Shown: positions 41,344 through 51,621 of the stretch, one piece after another
Layout of the letters: each line of letters begins with the position of its first letter
How positions within the stretch are numbered: position 1 is the stretch's first letter
Assembly: GCF_002994445.1 (NCBI RefSeq)
Contig: NZ_MRZJ01000001.1
Span: 372,001-436,000, forward strand
DNA length: 64,000 bases
Reading direction: 5' to 3'
DNA from: Staphylococcus simulans
GTDB taxonomy: Bacteria > Bacillota > Bacilli > Staphylococcales > Staphylococcaceae
Notes under the pieces: generated by a model
Database searches by the model: none
The model's input: the letters and a program-made list of their open reading frames with translations, nothing else
Told to the model about the DNA's origin: nothing
Made by a program: the position numbers and the translations under genes

Positions 41344-42276
41344 ATGGCGAGTACAACAACTACAAATAGCACAGGAAATAGCAGAGCGCTTGTCAATCAA
41401 CAGCAAGTTGAAAAGAAACTATCATCTCGTTTAACTACAAACAAAGTACTGAAATGGGTATTCTTTGCTTGTACACTTATTGGTTTAGTCGTATTAGCAG
41501 CATTATTAATAGATACGTTAATTAAAGGTGTACCATTCTTAAAACCATCATTCTTTACGAACTTCTCGTCTTCAATGCCAACAATGGCTGGTATTAAAGG
41601 TGCATTAGTCGGAACTTTATGGTTAATGATTACTATCATTCCTATCTCAATTGTTTTAGGTGTAGGTACAGCGATTTATCTTGAAGAGTATGCAAAAGAC
41701 AATGCTTTCACAAGCTTTGTGAAAATCAGTATTTCAAACTTAGCAGGTGTACCTTCAGTCGTATTCGGTTTATTAGGTCTTACTATCTTCGTACGTGGTA
41801 TGGGAATTGAAGCTTTATCATTAGGCAAATCAGTTTTAGCAGCAGCATTGACAATGTCATTACTGATCTTGCCGGTTATTATCGTATCAAGCCAAGAGGC
41901 GATTCGTGCAGTACCTAAATCAGTACGTGAAGCAAGTTATGGACTAGGCGGTAACAAATGGCAAACAATCTACAGAATTGTATTACCAGCTGCCTTACCT
42001 GGTATCTTAACAGGATTCATCTTATCGTTATCTCGTGCATTAGGTGAAACAGCACCATTAATCTTAATCGGTATTCCAACGATCTTATTAAAATTACCAA
42101 GCGGCATTTTCGACCAATTCCAAGCAATGCCGATCCAAATTTACAACTGGGCAAAATTACCGCAAGAAGCATTCCAGCACGTTGCATCAGCAGGTATCAT
42201 CGTATTACTTGTATTGCTTTTAGCAATGAACGGATTAGCTATCTTCTTAAGAAATAAATTCAGTAAGAAATATTAA
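41344..42276 (+). CDS. pstA: Phosphate ABC transporter permease PstA
   Basis: A 310-residue permease with six helices that pairs with PstC to form the channel. It shows GVGTAIYLEEYAKD, the EAA loop YGLGGNKWQTIYRIVLPAALPGI (key part GGNKWQTI..VLPAALPG) and LSRALGETAPLILIG. A 50-base gap leads to pstB. Confidence 0.95.
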   Translation: MASTTTTNSTGNSRALVNQQQVEKKLSSRLTTNKVLKWVFFACTLIGLVVLAALLIDTLIKGVPFLKPSFFTNFSSSMPTMAGIKGALVGTLWLMITIIPISIVLGVGTAIYLEEYAKDNAFTSFVKISISNLAGVPSVVFGLLGLTIFVRGMGIEALSLGKSVLAAALTMSLLILPVIIVSSQEAIRAVPKSVREASYGLGGNKWQTIYRIVLPAALPGILTGFILSLSRALGETAPLILIGIPTILLKLPSGIFDQFQAMPIQIYNWAKLPQEAFQHVASAGIIVLLVLLLAMNGLAIFLRNKFSKKY

Positions 42277-42326
42277 GTCAACACTTAAAAAGCTCACGAA
42301 TATTTTTAGCAAAGGAGTTTTGAAAC

Positions 42327-43220
42327 ATGGATAAAGTTCAAGACAAAAAACAAGGACAAGACAAGGCAGAACTTAACAAAGAGTTGCAAGGACATGAAAA
42401 TGACAACCATATTACTGTCGAAGCAAATGTTAAGCCGCACGATTCAGGTATTGCTCAGCAATCTAAAGAAATCGTGTACTCTACACAAAATTTAGATTTA
42501 TGGTATGGCGACAACCACGCATTAAAAAATATCAACTTAGATATTTTAGAAAATAATGTAACTGCAATTATCGGACCTTCAGGTTGCGGTAAATCTACTT
42601 ACATTAAAACATTAAATAGAATGGTTGAACTTGTACCTGTTGTAAAAACTGCTGGTAAAATCCTTTACCGCGGCAACGACATTTTCAGCAGCAAACAATC
42701 TGTTGAAAAATTACGTACAAACGTAGGTATGGTGTTCCAACAACCGAACCCATTCCCTAAATCAATTTATGACAATATCACTTACGGACCGAAAATTCAC
42801 GGTATCAAAGACAAAAAAGTCTTAGATGAAATCGTAGAAAAATCATTACGCGGCGCAGCAATTTGGGATGAATTAAAAGACAGATTACACCAAAACGCAT
42901 ATGGTTTATCAGGTGGTCAGCAACAACGTGTATGTATCGCTAGATGTTTAGCTATTGAGCCTGATGTTATCCTAATGGATGAACCAACATCAGCACTTGA
43001 CCCAATCTCAACTTTAAAAGTTGAAGAATTAGTTCAAGAATTAAAAGAACAATACTCAATCATCATGGTAACGCATAACATGCAACAAGCAGCACGTATT
43101 TCAGACAAAACAGCATTCTTCTTAAATGGTTACGTTAATGAATATGATGATACTGACAAGCTCTTCTCTAATCCTTCTGACAAACAAACAGAAGACTATA
43201 TCTCAGGACGTTTCGGTTAA
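42327..43220 (+). CDS. pstB: Phosphate ABC transporter ATPase PstB
   Basis: A 297-residue ATPase that powers phosphate import. Walker A is GPSGCGKST, the Q-loop [16 protein letters not shown] is the PstB signature, the ABC signature is LSGGQQQR, Walker B is [12 protein letters not shown] and the H-loop is VTHNMQQA. It has an N-terminal extension of about 45 hydrophilic residues before the ATPase domain, which is common in staphylococci. It overlaps phoU by one base. Confidence 0.96.
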   Translation: MDKVQDKKQGQDKAELNKELQGHENDNHITVEANVKPHDSGIAQQSKEIVYSTQNLDLWYGDNHALKNINLDILENNVTAIIGPSGCGKSTYIKTLNRMVELVPVVKTAGKILYRGNDIFSSKQSVEKLRTNVGMVFQQPNPFPKSIYDNITYGPKIHGIKDKKVLDEIVEKSLRGAAIWDELKDRLHQNAYGLSGGQQQRVCIARCLAIEPDVILMDEPTSALDPISTLKVEELVQELKEQYSIIMVTHNMQQAARISDKTAFFLNGYVNEYDDTDKLFSNPSDKQTEDYISGRFG

Positions 43221-43867
43221 TGACAGTTATTCGTCAGCATTACGAAGAGCAGTTAAAAGACTTAATCCAAGATTTGCACAATCTTGGGGTTAAAGTCTAC
43301 TACAGTATCGACAGTGCAGTGCAATCATTAAACAAAGATGATCGCAACTTTGCACGTCAAATCATTAAACGTGACTTAGATATTAACCAATTAGAAGATG
43401 AAATTAACGAAAAAGTAATTATGCTGATTACGAAACAACAACCTATTGCGACAGATTTAAGAATGATGATTGCAGCACTTAAAATTGCATCAGAATTCGA
43501 GCGAATCGGAGATAATGCAGCAAGCATTGCGAAGATCCGCAAACGTGTTAAAATTACTGACCATTACATTTTGACACGTCTAAAAACAATGGGGGACTTA
43601 GCTTTACTCATGTTAAAGGATTTAGATACGGCCTTTAAAAATAAAGACGTTACGCTTATCCTTGAAATCATCGAAAGAGATAAAGACATTGACGACCTAT
43701 ATAAAGATATCGTCAATACGACTTATCTGATTGATAATGATCCATTCGTAGCTGGTCAAGCACATTTAGCAGCGAGACACTTAGAACGAATGGGAGATCA
43801 TATCGCAAATATCGCTGAAAATATTTATTACTATATTACAGGCGAAACTTACGAATCTTATATCTAA
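43220..43867 (+). CDS. phoU: Phosphate signalling regulator PhoU
   Basis: A 215-residue all-helical protein made of two PhoU three-helix bundles. Metal-binding type motifs E-x-x-x-D-x-x-x-D occur twice: EFERIGDNAASIAK and HLERMGDHIANIAEN. It restrains Pst and dampens the PhoR/PhoP response when phosphate is plentiful. It is the last gene of the pst operon and is closed by a terminator. Confidence 0.95.
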   Translation: MTVIRQHYEEQLKDLIQDLHNLGVKVYYSIDSAVQSLNKDDRNFARQIIKRDLDINQLEDEINEKVIMLITKQQPIATDLRMMIAALKIASEFERIGDNAASIAKIRKRVKITDHYILTRLKTMGDLALLMLKDLDTAFKNKDVTLILEIIERDKDIDDLYKDIVNTTYLIDNDPFVAGQAHLAARHLERMGDHIANIAENIYYYITGETYESYI

Positions 43868-43889
43868 AAATAAACAACTTTCAAATACA

Positions 43890-43930
43890 AACAGGGATAC
43901 TGCTTACTCCGGCAGTATCCCTGTTCTTTT
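43890..43930. terminator. Terminator between phoU and pepF
   Basis: AACAGGGATACTGC (43890-43903) pairs perfectly with GCAGTATCCCTGTT (43912-43925), then CTTTT. The converging pepF gene can use it in reverse. Confidence 0.92.
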
Positions 43931-43957
43931 ATGCTTATATTCTATTCAATAATTTGA

Positions 43958-45766
43958 CTATGCTTGTTCAATTTCTTTTGTTAAAGATTCTAACTCATCT
44001 ACGAGGCTGCTGATATAACTGATTGTTTCACGCAGCGGCGCATCTGTTGTAATATCGATACCAGCTGTTTTTGCTAAATCAACCGGCGATAAACTTCCGC
44101 CTGCTTTAAGTGTATTCAACCAATCTTCAACTGCCGGCTGACCTTCATTTTTAATACGTTGAGACATTACTGTACCGATAGTTAAACCAGCTGAATATGT
44201 GTAAGAATAAAGCCCCATGTAATAATGCGGTTGACGCATCCAAGTTAATTCTGCACCTTCAGAAATTTCCACAGCATCTCCGAAGAAGTCTTGATAGACT
44301 TTGCGCGTAATTTCATTTAACACAGGTGCAGTTAATGATTCGCCTTGATCCACTAAACGGTAAACTTCTCTTTGATATGCGGCTTCTAATAAGTGTGTAA
44401 CCATATTATGATAATACGTTCTGGATATGATAGAGGCGATTACCCAGCGTTTGAATTTCGGATCATCGCTGTTTTTGAAGAGATAATTCGACATTAACAT
44501 TTCATTAGTTGTAGAAGGTGCTTCTACAAAGTACATAGAAGCCTCTGACTCTAAGAAGTTTTGGTGCTGCTGCGCAAGATTAAAGTGGCCCGCATGTCCT
44601 AATTCATGTGCAAGCACAAAGGTTTCATTCATTTTGCCTGTCCATGAAATAAAGACATAACTATGAGAAGCAAATGGACTGGCACAATATGCGCCTGTTT
44701 CTTTGCCTTTATTCTGAGCAAAATCAATCCAGCGATCTTCATAAGCTGCTTGTACCATTTTAAGATAATCATCGCCTAAAATACCTAAAGCATTATAAAT
44801 ATACTGCTTAGAATCTTCGATTGATATTTCAGGTTCGAAATCAGGGTCAATCGATACTTTCAAGTCTTCAAATTTCATATGATCAAAGCCATGTACTTTT
44901 TGAAGCAATTTAGCATAGCGCTGCATTACCGGTGCCAAATCACTCATGATAACATCGATTTGACGGTCATACATTTCTCTTGTTACTTCTTGTTCTTCTA
45001 ATAAATAATCAATAACTGAATCGTAACCTCTTAAGTCCGCTTCAATTTTCTCTTGTTGTACATGTGTATTATAAATTGCTGCTGTTGTATTTTGATATTT
45101 ACGCAATGCATCGCTGAAGTATTTGAAACTTTTGCGTCTGAATTTTGTATTTGGATTATCTTCATATTCATTTTCGAAAGTAGGGTAGTCTAACGGATAA
45201 GTTTGGCCGTCTACTTCAAACGGTTCAAAATGAATATCCAGCATTTTAGTGATACCGTACATATCATAAGCCGCACTGAATGTCGGTGATAATGAAGCAA
45301 GTGTCTTTTCAACTTCATAAGAGAGTTGATAAGGTTTGCGATGTTTTAATTTTGTAAGGTAATGCGGATAAGGTGTTTCTGCTATTAATGTATCGAGCTG
45401 TTCATCAGATAACGCTAAAATCTCTGATTCCACAAATGCAAGCTGACTTGCAATTTTACCATATGAAGTGCTGAGTTTCGCACTGAGCTTTTGTCCATCC
45501 GTATCAGTAGTATCCACACTTAAACGCATTTCAGCATAATTGCCTAAACGATCGATTTGAACTAAGAGCTCCACAAATTCAGGTAAAGCTGCTTTTACTT
45601 GTTCGACTGAAGCAAGTTGATTTTCGTAAGATTCATTAAATGCTGCTGTTGCTTGTAAAACTTTGTCTAGTGTTTGATAGAATACTTCGTCATTCTCAAA
45701 CAGATCGGATAAATCCCATTTCTCTTGCTTAGGAACATCTTTTCTTAATGGTAATCCTTGGCTCAT
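43958..45766 (-). CDS. pepF: Oligoendopeptidase F (M3 family)
   Basis: A 602-residue cytoplasmic zinc peptidase that cuts short peptides. The HExxH zinc motif is H387-E388-L-G-H391 (LAHELGHAGHF), with the third ligand in the following helix around NFLESEASMYFVEAPSTTNE. I chose the ATG at 45766 because GGGGGAA lies 7-12 bases upstream; the TTG frame at 45784 reads through that site. Its neighbour downstream is a peptide/nickel importer, though it runs on the opposite strand. Confidence 0.94.
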   Translation of the reverse strand: MSQGLPLRKDVPKQEKWDLSDLFENDEVFYQTLDKVLQATAAFNESYENQLASVEQVKAALPEFVELLVQIDRLGNYAEMRLSVDTTDTDGQKLSAKLSTSYGKIASQLAFVESEILALSDEQLDTLIAETPYPHYLTKLKHRKPYQLSYEVEKTLASLSPTFSAAYDMYGITKMLDIHFEPFEVDGQTYPLDYPTFENEYEDNPNTKFRRKSFKYFSDALRKYQNTTAAIYNTHVQQEKIEADLRGYDSVIDYLLEEQEVTREMYDRQIDVIMSDLAPVMQRYAKLLQKVHGFDHMKFEDLKVSIDPDFEPEISIEDSKQYIYNALGILGDDYLKMVQAAYEDRWIDFAQNKGKETGAYCASPFASHSYVFISWTGKMNETFVLAHELGHAGHFNLAQQHQNFLESEASMYFVEAPSTTNEMLMSNYLFKNSDDPKFKRWVIASIISRTYYHNMVTHLLEAAYQREVYRLVDQGESLTAPVLNEITRKVYQDFFGDAVEISEGAELTWMRQPHYYMGLYSYTYSAGLTIGTVMSQRIKNEGQPAVEDWLNTLKAGGSLSPVDLAKTAGIDITTDAPLRETISYISSLVDELESLTKEIEQA

Positions 45767-45947
45767 ATAGAATTCCCCCTGCAAATAATATTTGATATAA
45801 GTTTATATAATAAAGTATACATCAAGCAAGATATGAACGCATCTGGTGCCCATTGTCTTTTAATTCACGTTCTTAACACTTTACTGTACAATATTAATAA
45901 GATAGACGATTGAATTCTCATTCGATTGAATTGAGAGGAGTTAGATT

Positions 45948-46295
45948 ATGACGATTTTTGATATGCCGAACTTTCTATGGATAACGATTGCACTAGTACT
46001 CATCATTACTGCTTTTGGTGGATTAGCTTTAGGCAAATGGGTAGCACCTGCAGTCTTTACCTTTATTGTACTAGGCGTACTTGCATTCTTTATACCAAAC
46101 TTTACTAAGATTACTTATCAGCCGTTATTAGGCTATGCTGCATTTATGGCCATTATCAGTTTGATTGAAAGTTTCTTGATTTGGTATTTCACACGCGATT
46201 TCAGACGCCGCAGATTAGAAAAACGCATGCAGAAGGAACTGCGCGAGCAAGAAGAGAGAGATTCGCGATTTCATAGATTCCGCAGAAATAAATAA
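45948..46295 (+). CDS. Small membrane protein of unknown function, 115 residues
   Basis: I do not recognise a named family. It has three hydrophobic segments (about 10-28, 32-51, 59-81), then a strongly charged C-terminal tail rich in Arg and Glu (FRRRRLEKRMQKELREQEER), probably a cytoplasmic amphipathic helix. GAGAGGAG precedes the ATG. It is divergent from pepF and has its own terminator. Lying in a syntenic region, it is likely a conserved staphylococcal protein. Confidence 0.75.
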   Translation: MTIFDMPNFLWITIALVLIITAFGGLALGKWVAPAVFTFIVLGVLAFFIPNFTKITYQPLLGYAAFMAIISLIESFLIWYFTRDFRRRRLEKRMQKELREQEERDSRFHRFRRNK

Positions 46296-46310
46296 CAATT
46301 TGTATTCTTT

Positions 46311-46346
46311 AACAAGTCTGGTATATTACAGGCTTGTTTTATTTTG
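46311..46346 (+). terminator. Terminator after the 115-residue membrane protein gene
   Basis: AACAAGTCTG (46311-46320) pairs with CAGGCTTGTT (46329-46338), one wobble, then TTTATTTT. Confidence 0.85.
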
Positions 46347-46436
46347 CATTCTTATGCAACATCAACTAACTTGCTTTCAAAATTATTGATGAAGTATTAT
46401 AATTGAGCAGTAAATTAACATAGAGAGAGAAAGGAA

Positions 46437-46505
46437 GTGAACAGCATCTCAGTCAATAGCGCAAGTCTATTACATATCATGATTTCATCTGAGATGTCGC
46501 CATGA
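46437..46505 (+). promoter_or_regulatory. Overlapping short upstream frame and hairpin ahead of the importer genes
   Basis: A GTG-initiated frame of 22 codons (MNSISVNSASLLHIMISSEMSP) ends with TGA overlapping the ATG of the binding-protein gene (ATGA). CATCTCAG (46445-46452) pairs perfectly with CTGAGATG (46489-46496), and the only GAG that could serve the binding protein as a ribosome-binding site lies in this right arm. Upstream AAAGGAAG is a good site but 60 bases too far for the main gene. Translation of the short frame would open the hairpin, so a coupling or attenuation device is possible. Confidence 0.4.
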
Positions 46506-47986
46506 AAAAGTTATTTTCTTCACTAGCCGTATGCGCACTGCTGCTCTCAGGATGCAGCAACAGCGGAGGACATTCCGCTTCGAATACGGATCAATTAAAT
46601 GTAGAACTTCCATTAAAAACTACTACACTCGCACCTTATGATACTGATGTTCCAGTTACAGTAGGGGCAGCTGAAACCTTATTTAAAACTTCAGCTAAAG
46701 GGGAAATCCAACCGCTTTTAGTAAAAACATATGAACAACCCTCTGATGACACATTGAAGTTGACTTTAAAAGACAATATTAAATTCCAAAATGGACATAA
46801 GCTGACAGGGGAAGCTGTCAAAAGCAGCTTAGAACAAGGCTTGAAAAAGAGTGAGCTGCTGAAAGCTACATTGCCGATAAAATCTATTCAGGCTAATGGG
46901 CAAGAAGTTACAATTCAAACCAAAGAAGCTTATCCGGAACTTGTTTCAGAACTCGCAAGTCCATTTACAGCTGTCTATGATACAAAAGCAGATACAGATA
47001 TCAAACAAACACCTGTAGGTACAGGACCTTATGCCATCAAAGACTTTAAACGTACGCAGCAAATCAACTTAAGTCAAAATAAAGATTACTGGCATGGCAA
47101 GCCGAAACTCAAACAAATCAAAGTCACATTTAACGAAGACGGCAGCGCACGTACCGACCATGTATTATCTGGCAGAACAGATTTAACAAAAGATGTGCCT
47201 ACAGATAAAATCAAATCTGTGAAAAAATCGGATAAAGCGAAACTTGAAACAACATCCGGTTACAGAACTTCTTTATTGCTTTATAACCATACGAGCAAGA
47301 AAATGACGAAAGACGTTCGAGCGGCACTTGATGCAGTGATTGACCGCAAACAAATCACTCAAAAGGTTGCTCATAATTATGCCAAACCAGCAAACGGACC
47401 ATTCAATACAAATTTAGACTTCATTCAAGATAAATCTGTACCATCGCAAGATATTGAAAAGGCTAAAAAATTAATGGAAAAAGCAGGCTACTCTGATAAA
47501 AAACCATTAGCCTTGCGTATATCATCCTATTCAGGACGTCCAGAATTAACAAAAATTCTGCAAGTGATTCAATCTGATGCAAAACAAGCACATATCAATA
47601 TCAAGATACAAAACGTTGATGATATAGAAGGCTTCTTGCAAAACAAAAAAGACTGGGATGCTTCTATGTACAGCTTTGGCACATACCCTCGAGGAGATAG
47701 CGGTTACTTCTTTAATATGGCCTATAAAAAAGGCGGTGCTGTAAATAAAGGGGCTTACCATAACGCACAAGTAGATCAGTTAATCGAACAGTTGAATCAT
47801 ACTGTAGATAAAAATGAACGCGACCGTTTAACAAATGAAATCCTGAAAGTCTCTAAACAAGATATTCCGAATAGTTATATCACATATAACGACCAAATCA
47901 GCGCTATGAATCAAAAGGTCGAGCATGTGAAAGTTTCACCAGAAGACATCTATTTAATAGATGAAAAGGTGGATAAGCAAGAATGA
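46502..47986 (+). CDS. Nickel/peptide-binding lipoprotein of an ABC importer (NikA-like)
   Basis: A 494-residue family 5 solute-binding lipoprotein. The lipobox LLLSGC gives the lipidated C18. SBP_5 patterns are LVKTYEQPSDDTLKLTLKDNIKFQNGHKLTGEAVKSSLEQ (key part F.NGH.LTGEAVK..L), PVGTGPYAIKDF, NKDYWHGKPKLKQIKV and AHNYAKPANGPF. It is the receptor for the four following transport genes. In S. aureus the system at this locus (Opp2) is NikBCDE, a nickel importer, which supports nickel rather than peptide, but the ligand cannot be proven from sequence. It overlaps the next gene by four bases. Confidence 0.85.
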   Translation: MKKLFSSLAVCALLLSGCSNSGGHSASNTDQLNVELPLKTTTLAPYDTDVPVTVGAAETLFKTSAKGEIQPLLVKTYEQPSDDTLKLTLKDNIKFQNGHKLTGEAVKSSLEQGLKKSELLKATLPIKSIQANGQEVTIQTKEAYPELVSELASPFTAVYDTKADTDIKQTPVGTGPYAIKDFKRTQQINLSQNKDYWHGKPKLKQIKVTFNEDGSARTDHVLSGRTDLTKDVPTDKIKSVKKSDKAKLETTSGYRTSLLLYNHTSKKMTKDVRAALDAVIDRKQITQKVAHNYAKPANGPFNTNLDFIQDKSVPSQDIEKAKKLMEKAGYSDKKPLALRISSYSGRPELTKILQVIQSDAKQAHINIKIQNVDDIEGFLQNKKDWDASMYSFGTYPRGDSGYFFNMAYKKGGAVNKGAYHNAQVDQLIEQLNHTVDKNERDRLTNEILKVSKQDIPNSYITYNDQISAMNQKVEHVKVSPEDIYLIDEKVDKQE

Positions 47987-48972
47987 TAATTAAACAAATT
48001 CTATCTAGAATAGGACAAATGATCTTAGTATTGTTTGTCCTTTCTACTATTACGTTTATTTTAATGAAATTGTCGCCAGGAGATCCGGTGAATAAATTGC
48101 TTCATTTAGATGTTGCGAATGTTTCATCTGAGCAAATCGAACAAACTAAAGCACAACTCGGATTGAATCAGCCTTTACTTGTGCAATGGTGGACATGGTT
48201 TTCACATATCCTGCATCTAGACTTCGGCACAAGTATACAGACACAAGAACCTATGCTGAGTGAATTGATTTACTTTACACCGCCGACATTGATGATCGCA
48301 TTTGGGACGTTATTTATTACACTCGTACTGTCATTAACACTAGGAACACTGGCTGCAGTATATTACCATACATGGATTGATCGTGTGATTCGTGTTGTAA
48401 CTTCAGCGTTTGTCAGTATCCCGTCATTTTTCTTAGGGATGTTGTTCATTTATGTGTTCGCACAGAAACTTGAAATTCTTCCTGCAGCTGGTATTGATAC
48501 ACCTGCAGGTTATATCATGCCGATTATTGCATTAAGCATAGGATTGAGTGCTTATCACATAAGATTGATGCGTTCGACACTGATTGATTTATATAGAAGC
48601 AGAGAAGTAAAAGCTTCTCGTGCTCGGGGAATGTCTGAAAGCTATATTTTGTTTAAAGACATTTTCAAACCTGCTTTAATCCCGGTTATTTCAATTATAG
48701 GGATGTCGATTGGCGGATTGATCGGCAGTTCGGTTGTTATTGAAAACCTTTTTGATATTCCTGGCATCGGTTACTTTTTAGTAGAAAGTATTCGTTCTAG
48801 AGATTACCCAGTTGTACAAGGTGCTGTATTGATGATAGGTGCTTTTGTTGTTATCGGTAATACAATAGCGGACATCATTATTTTATTCTTAGATCCGACA
48901 CAACGTTATCAGCATTTAAAACACAAGCCGTTATGGAAGAAGAAAGCAGAAGGGCGCGTGAAGCAATTATGA
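47983..48972 (+). CDS. ABC importer permease, OppB/NikB type
   Basis: A 329-residue permease with six helices. The N-terminal signature [13 protein letters not shown], the [21 protein letters not shown] segment (key part [12 protein letters not shown]) and the EAA loop [26 protein letters not shown] are those of DppB/NikB subunits. It forms the channel with the next gene's product. Overlaps: ATGA with both neighbours. Confidence 0.92.
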   Translation: MIIKQILSRIGQMILVLFVLSTITFILMKLSPGDPVNKLLHLDVANVSSEQIEQTKAQLGLNQPLLVQWWTWFSHILHLDFGTSIQTQEPMLSELIYFTPPTLMIAFGTLFITLVLSLTLGTLAAVYYHTWIDRVIRVVTSAFVSIPSFFLGMLFIYVFAQKLEILPAAGIDTPAGYIMPIIALSIGLSAYHIRLMRSTLIDLYRSREVKASRARGMSESYILFKDIFKPALIPVISIIGMSIGGLIGSSVVIENLFDIPGIGYFLVESIRSRDYPVVQGAVLMIGAFVVIGNTIADIIILFLDPTQRYQHLKHKPLWKKKAEGRVKQL

Positions 48973-49784
48973 AATTAACGAAAAAGAACAGCATCTTTTA
49001 TGTTTTTGGCGCCTATTTAATATTGCTTATCATCTTGCAGTTTACTGTTTCAACATCCCAAGCATTGACTGTACATTTAAATGAAGCTTTAGAAGGACCA
49101 AGTTTGAAGCACCTCTTAGGTACAGATGATTATGGCAGAGATTTATTTGCACGTCTTGTAATCGGTGCGCGCTATACATTGGCAATCACGTTACTTACAA
49201 TTTGCATGATTGTACTTATCGGTGTGCCATTAGGTTTGATTGCCGGTTATCGCAAAGGCTGGATAGATACGATTATTATGCGTATCATCGATATCGGATT
49301 AGGTATACCTGACTTTGTATTTATGATTGCATTTGCCAGTTTCTTTAAACCAAGTATTTGGAATTTGGTAATTGCGATTACTATCATTAATTGGATGACG
49401 TATACACGTGTCACACGTGCAATTGTTAATACTGAGATGAATAAGAACTATATCAAACTGGCGCGTTATTTCCATACGCCTGGTTATATCATTATTTTCA
49501 AACACTTATTACCGCAAGTTGTGCCTTCATTAATTGTCTTAATGATAGTAGATATCGGTAAAATCATTCTCTATATTTCATCTTTATCTTTCTTAGGTTT
49601 AGGTGCACAACCGCCTTCACCAGAATGGGGCGCTATGTTAGCTGCAGGCAGAGATTTCTTTACAGAACATCCTATTATGTTATTAGCACCTGCTGCACTG
49701 ATTTCAATTACTATCTTATTATTCAATTTGGCAGGCGATGCATTACGTGACAAAATAGCAGAAAGAAGGGATATTCATGGCTGA
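48969..49784 (+). CDS. ABC importer permease, OppC/NikC type
   Basis: A 271-residue permease. The [23 protein letters not shown] motif (key part [13 protein letters not shown]) marks OppC/NikC proteins, followed by the EAA loop [20 protein letters not shown] and [20 protein letters not shown] chose the ATG at 48969, which overlaps the upstream stop as ATGA, over the ATG at 48933 that would add 12 charged residues and overlap by 40 bases. Confidence 0.9.
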   Translation: MKLTKKNSIFYVFGAYLILLIILQFTVSTSQALTVHLNEALEGPSLKHLLGTDDYGRDLFARLVIGARYTLAITLLTICMIVLIGVPLGLIAGYRKGWIDTIIMRIIDIGLGIPDFVFMIAFASFFKPSIWNLVIAITIINWMTYTRVTRAIVNTEMNKNYIKLARYFHTPGYIIIFKHLLPQVVPSLIVLMIVDIGKIILYISSLSFLGLGAQPPSPEWGAMLAAGRDFFTEHPIMLLAPAALISITILLFNLAGDALRDKIAERRDIHG

Positions 49785-50568
49785 AGCATTAATGGAAATT
49801 AAAAATTTGAATATCACCGACAATTCACAACACACATTGATTAATCACTTAAATCTTACTGTCAATGAAGGGCAAGTGAATGTGTTGATTGGAGAAAGCG
49901 GTTCGGGTAAAAGTTTGACCGCAAGTACATTGATTGGTCAAACTCCTTCAAATCTGCATGTCAGTTATGATCAGTTTCTATTTAAAGGCGAACCTGTCAC
50001 TGCATTTAAGCACTTATTAGGCCATAAAATCGGTTATATCTCACAAGATTACGCACACAGCTTTACACAACATACATTACTCGGCAAACAACTCGTCGCA
50101 ATTTATCGCACGCATTATAAAGTTTCTAAACCAGAAGCACTCAGCCAAATCAAAAAAGCACTGAGTTGGGTCAATTTAGAGCATACAGAAATACTGTCAA
50201 AATACCGTTTTATGTTATCAGGCGGACAGCTGGAACGTCTATATATTGCCAGTGTCTTAATGTTAGAACCGGATTTGATTATCGCGGATGAACCTGTCGC
50301 ATCATTAGATGTATTGAATGGACAACGTATTATGAAGTTGATTAAACATCTGGCAGAGGAACACGATACCACATTACTGCTGATTACACATAACTTAACC
50401 CATGTCATACAGTATGCGGATACTATTAATGTAATAAGAAACGGTACGATTATTGAAAGCGGTGCTTTAAAGCATTTCAGAGAAGGGCAGACACATCCTT
50501 ATACACAGCAACTATTAAATTCGAGAAGCCGTTTAGTCAGAAAGGATGATGTGCATGATCAAAATTAA
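49777..50568 (+). CDS. ABC importer ATPase, OppD/NikD type
   Basis: A 263-residue ATPase. Walker A is [12 protein letters not shown], the Q-loop [15 protein letters not shown], the signature [12 protein letters not shown], Walker [13 protein letters not shown], and the H-loop LITHNLTH. The C-terminus shows the oligopeptide/nickel-type [11 protein letters not shown]. It overlaps the upstream permease gene by eight bases. Confidence 0.92.
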   Translation: MAEALMEIKNLNITDNSQHTLINHLNLTVNEGQVNVLIGESGSGKSLTASTLIGQTPSNLHVSYDQFLFKGEPVTAFKHLLGHKIGYISQDYAHSFTQHTLLGKQLVAIYRTHYKVSKPEALSQIKKALSWVNLEHTEILSKYRFMLSGGQLERLYIASVLMLEPDLIIADEPVASLDVLNGQRIMKLIKHLAEEHDTTLLLITHNLTHVIQYADTINVIRNGTIIESGALKHFREGQTHPYTQQLLNSRSRLVRKDDVHDQN

Positions 50569-51250
50569 ACATCTGAGTTTTGCGTATGATAAACAAAATG
50601 TCTTGCACAATATCAGTTTAAATATTCAAAAAGGTGAACTGATTGGAGTAATTGGTGAATCAGGTTCAGGAAAATCCACATTAATGAATTTAATCCTTGG
50701 CGATTTGCGGCCGGATCAAGGCGTCATTGATGTTAATACTGACCGCGTTTTACCGATTTTCCAGCAAGCTACACAAAGCTTTAACCCGAAATTAACACTC
50801 AAAGCATCATTGAAAGAACCATTAAAATACTATGCACATGCTGAATCCTCCTTTGATGCGATAGTATTGCCGTTGATGAAACAATTAAACCTCGAACAAA
50901 GACTATTAGAGCGTTATCCAGATCAAGTCAGCGGGGGACAATTACAGCGATTTAATGTCCTTAGAACAGTTATGTTGCAGCCGGATGTATTGATTTGCGA
51001 TGAAATTACATCGAGCTTAGATGTTGTTGCTGAACAAAAGCTCATTTCACAATTAAAAGCCATTCATCATCAGCAGCAAACTACAATGGTAATTATTTCA
51101 CATGATATCGCCATGCTGAATCAGATTGTCGATCGCATGATTGTATTACAAAACGGTCATATTGTTGATGATTTCAATACACAAGATTTATTTGCGTCAA
51201 CACGTCATGCATATACAAAAGAACTTATCCAAGCTTATGATGAAAACTAA
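50555..51250 (+). CDS. ABC importer ATPase, OppF/NikE type
   Basis: A 231-residue ATPase paired with the previous one. Walker A is [12 protein letters not shown], the signature VSGGQLQRFNVL, Walker B VLICDEITSSLD, the H-loop IISHDIAM, and the C-terminal STRHAYTKELI. I chose the ATG at 50555, with AAAGG at 50541-50545, over the ATG at 50546 which lies against that site. It overlaps the upstream gene by 14 bases and is followed by a terminator. Confidence 0.9.
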   Translation: MIKIKHLSFAYDKQNVLHNISLNIQKGELIGVIGESGSGKSTLMNLILGDLRPDQGVIDVNTDRVLPIFQQATQSFNPKLTLKASLKEPLKYYAHAESSFDAIVLPLMKQLNLEQRLLERYPDQVSGGQLQRFNVLRTVMLQPDVLICDEITSSLDVVAEQKLISQLKAIHHQQQTTMVIISHDIAMLNQIVDRMIVLQNGHIVDDFNTQDLFASTRHAYTKELIQAYDEN

Positions 51251-51263
51251 ATCATAGTCACAT

Positions 51264-51300
51264 ATATCCGGAGGCAAAAGGCCATCCGGATATTTTATTT
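51264..51300 (+). terminator. Terminator of the ABC importer operon
   Basis: ATATCCGGAGGC (51264-51275) pairs with GCC-A-TCCGGATAT (51281-51293) with a bulged A, then TTTATTTT. Confidence 0.9.
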
Positions 51301-51311
51301 TAATATCTTGG

Positions 51312-51327
51312 ATTATGTAAACTAAAA
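51312..51327 (+). repeat. Copy 1 of the ATTATGTAAACTAAA repeat
   Basis: ATTATGTAAACTAAAA, a direct copy of the repeat arms at 51602 and 52187. Confidence 0.75.
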
Positions 51328-51587
51328 TCTCTAATTAAGATCTCTATATACGGTTTCTAATATTCAACTCAAATTATGCCTGTAATCAGTATCGTTAAAC
51401 TTCATAACTGCAAATATGTCCGAAATGAAATACATAAAATACGTATTTTGGTTCAGAAGTCAGAACTTTTATTCCTAAATTTGAATCACGTAACAAAGCT
51501 GCAGTATATGAATTAAAAACCACAGCAAGATTTATACAAACATATATGAGAGAGTATAGGTAAAAGGCACTTCTTCTGCTCAATACG

Positions 51588-51621
<34 letters not shown>

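Noticed and set aside
51395..51583. 62-codon minus-strand frame in the non-coding block
   Set aside because: No recognisable family, no ribosome-binding site, and the surrounding DNA is AT-rich with many stops.
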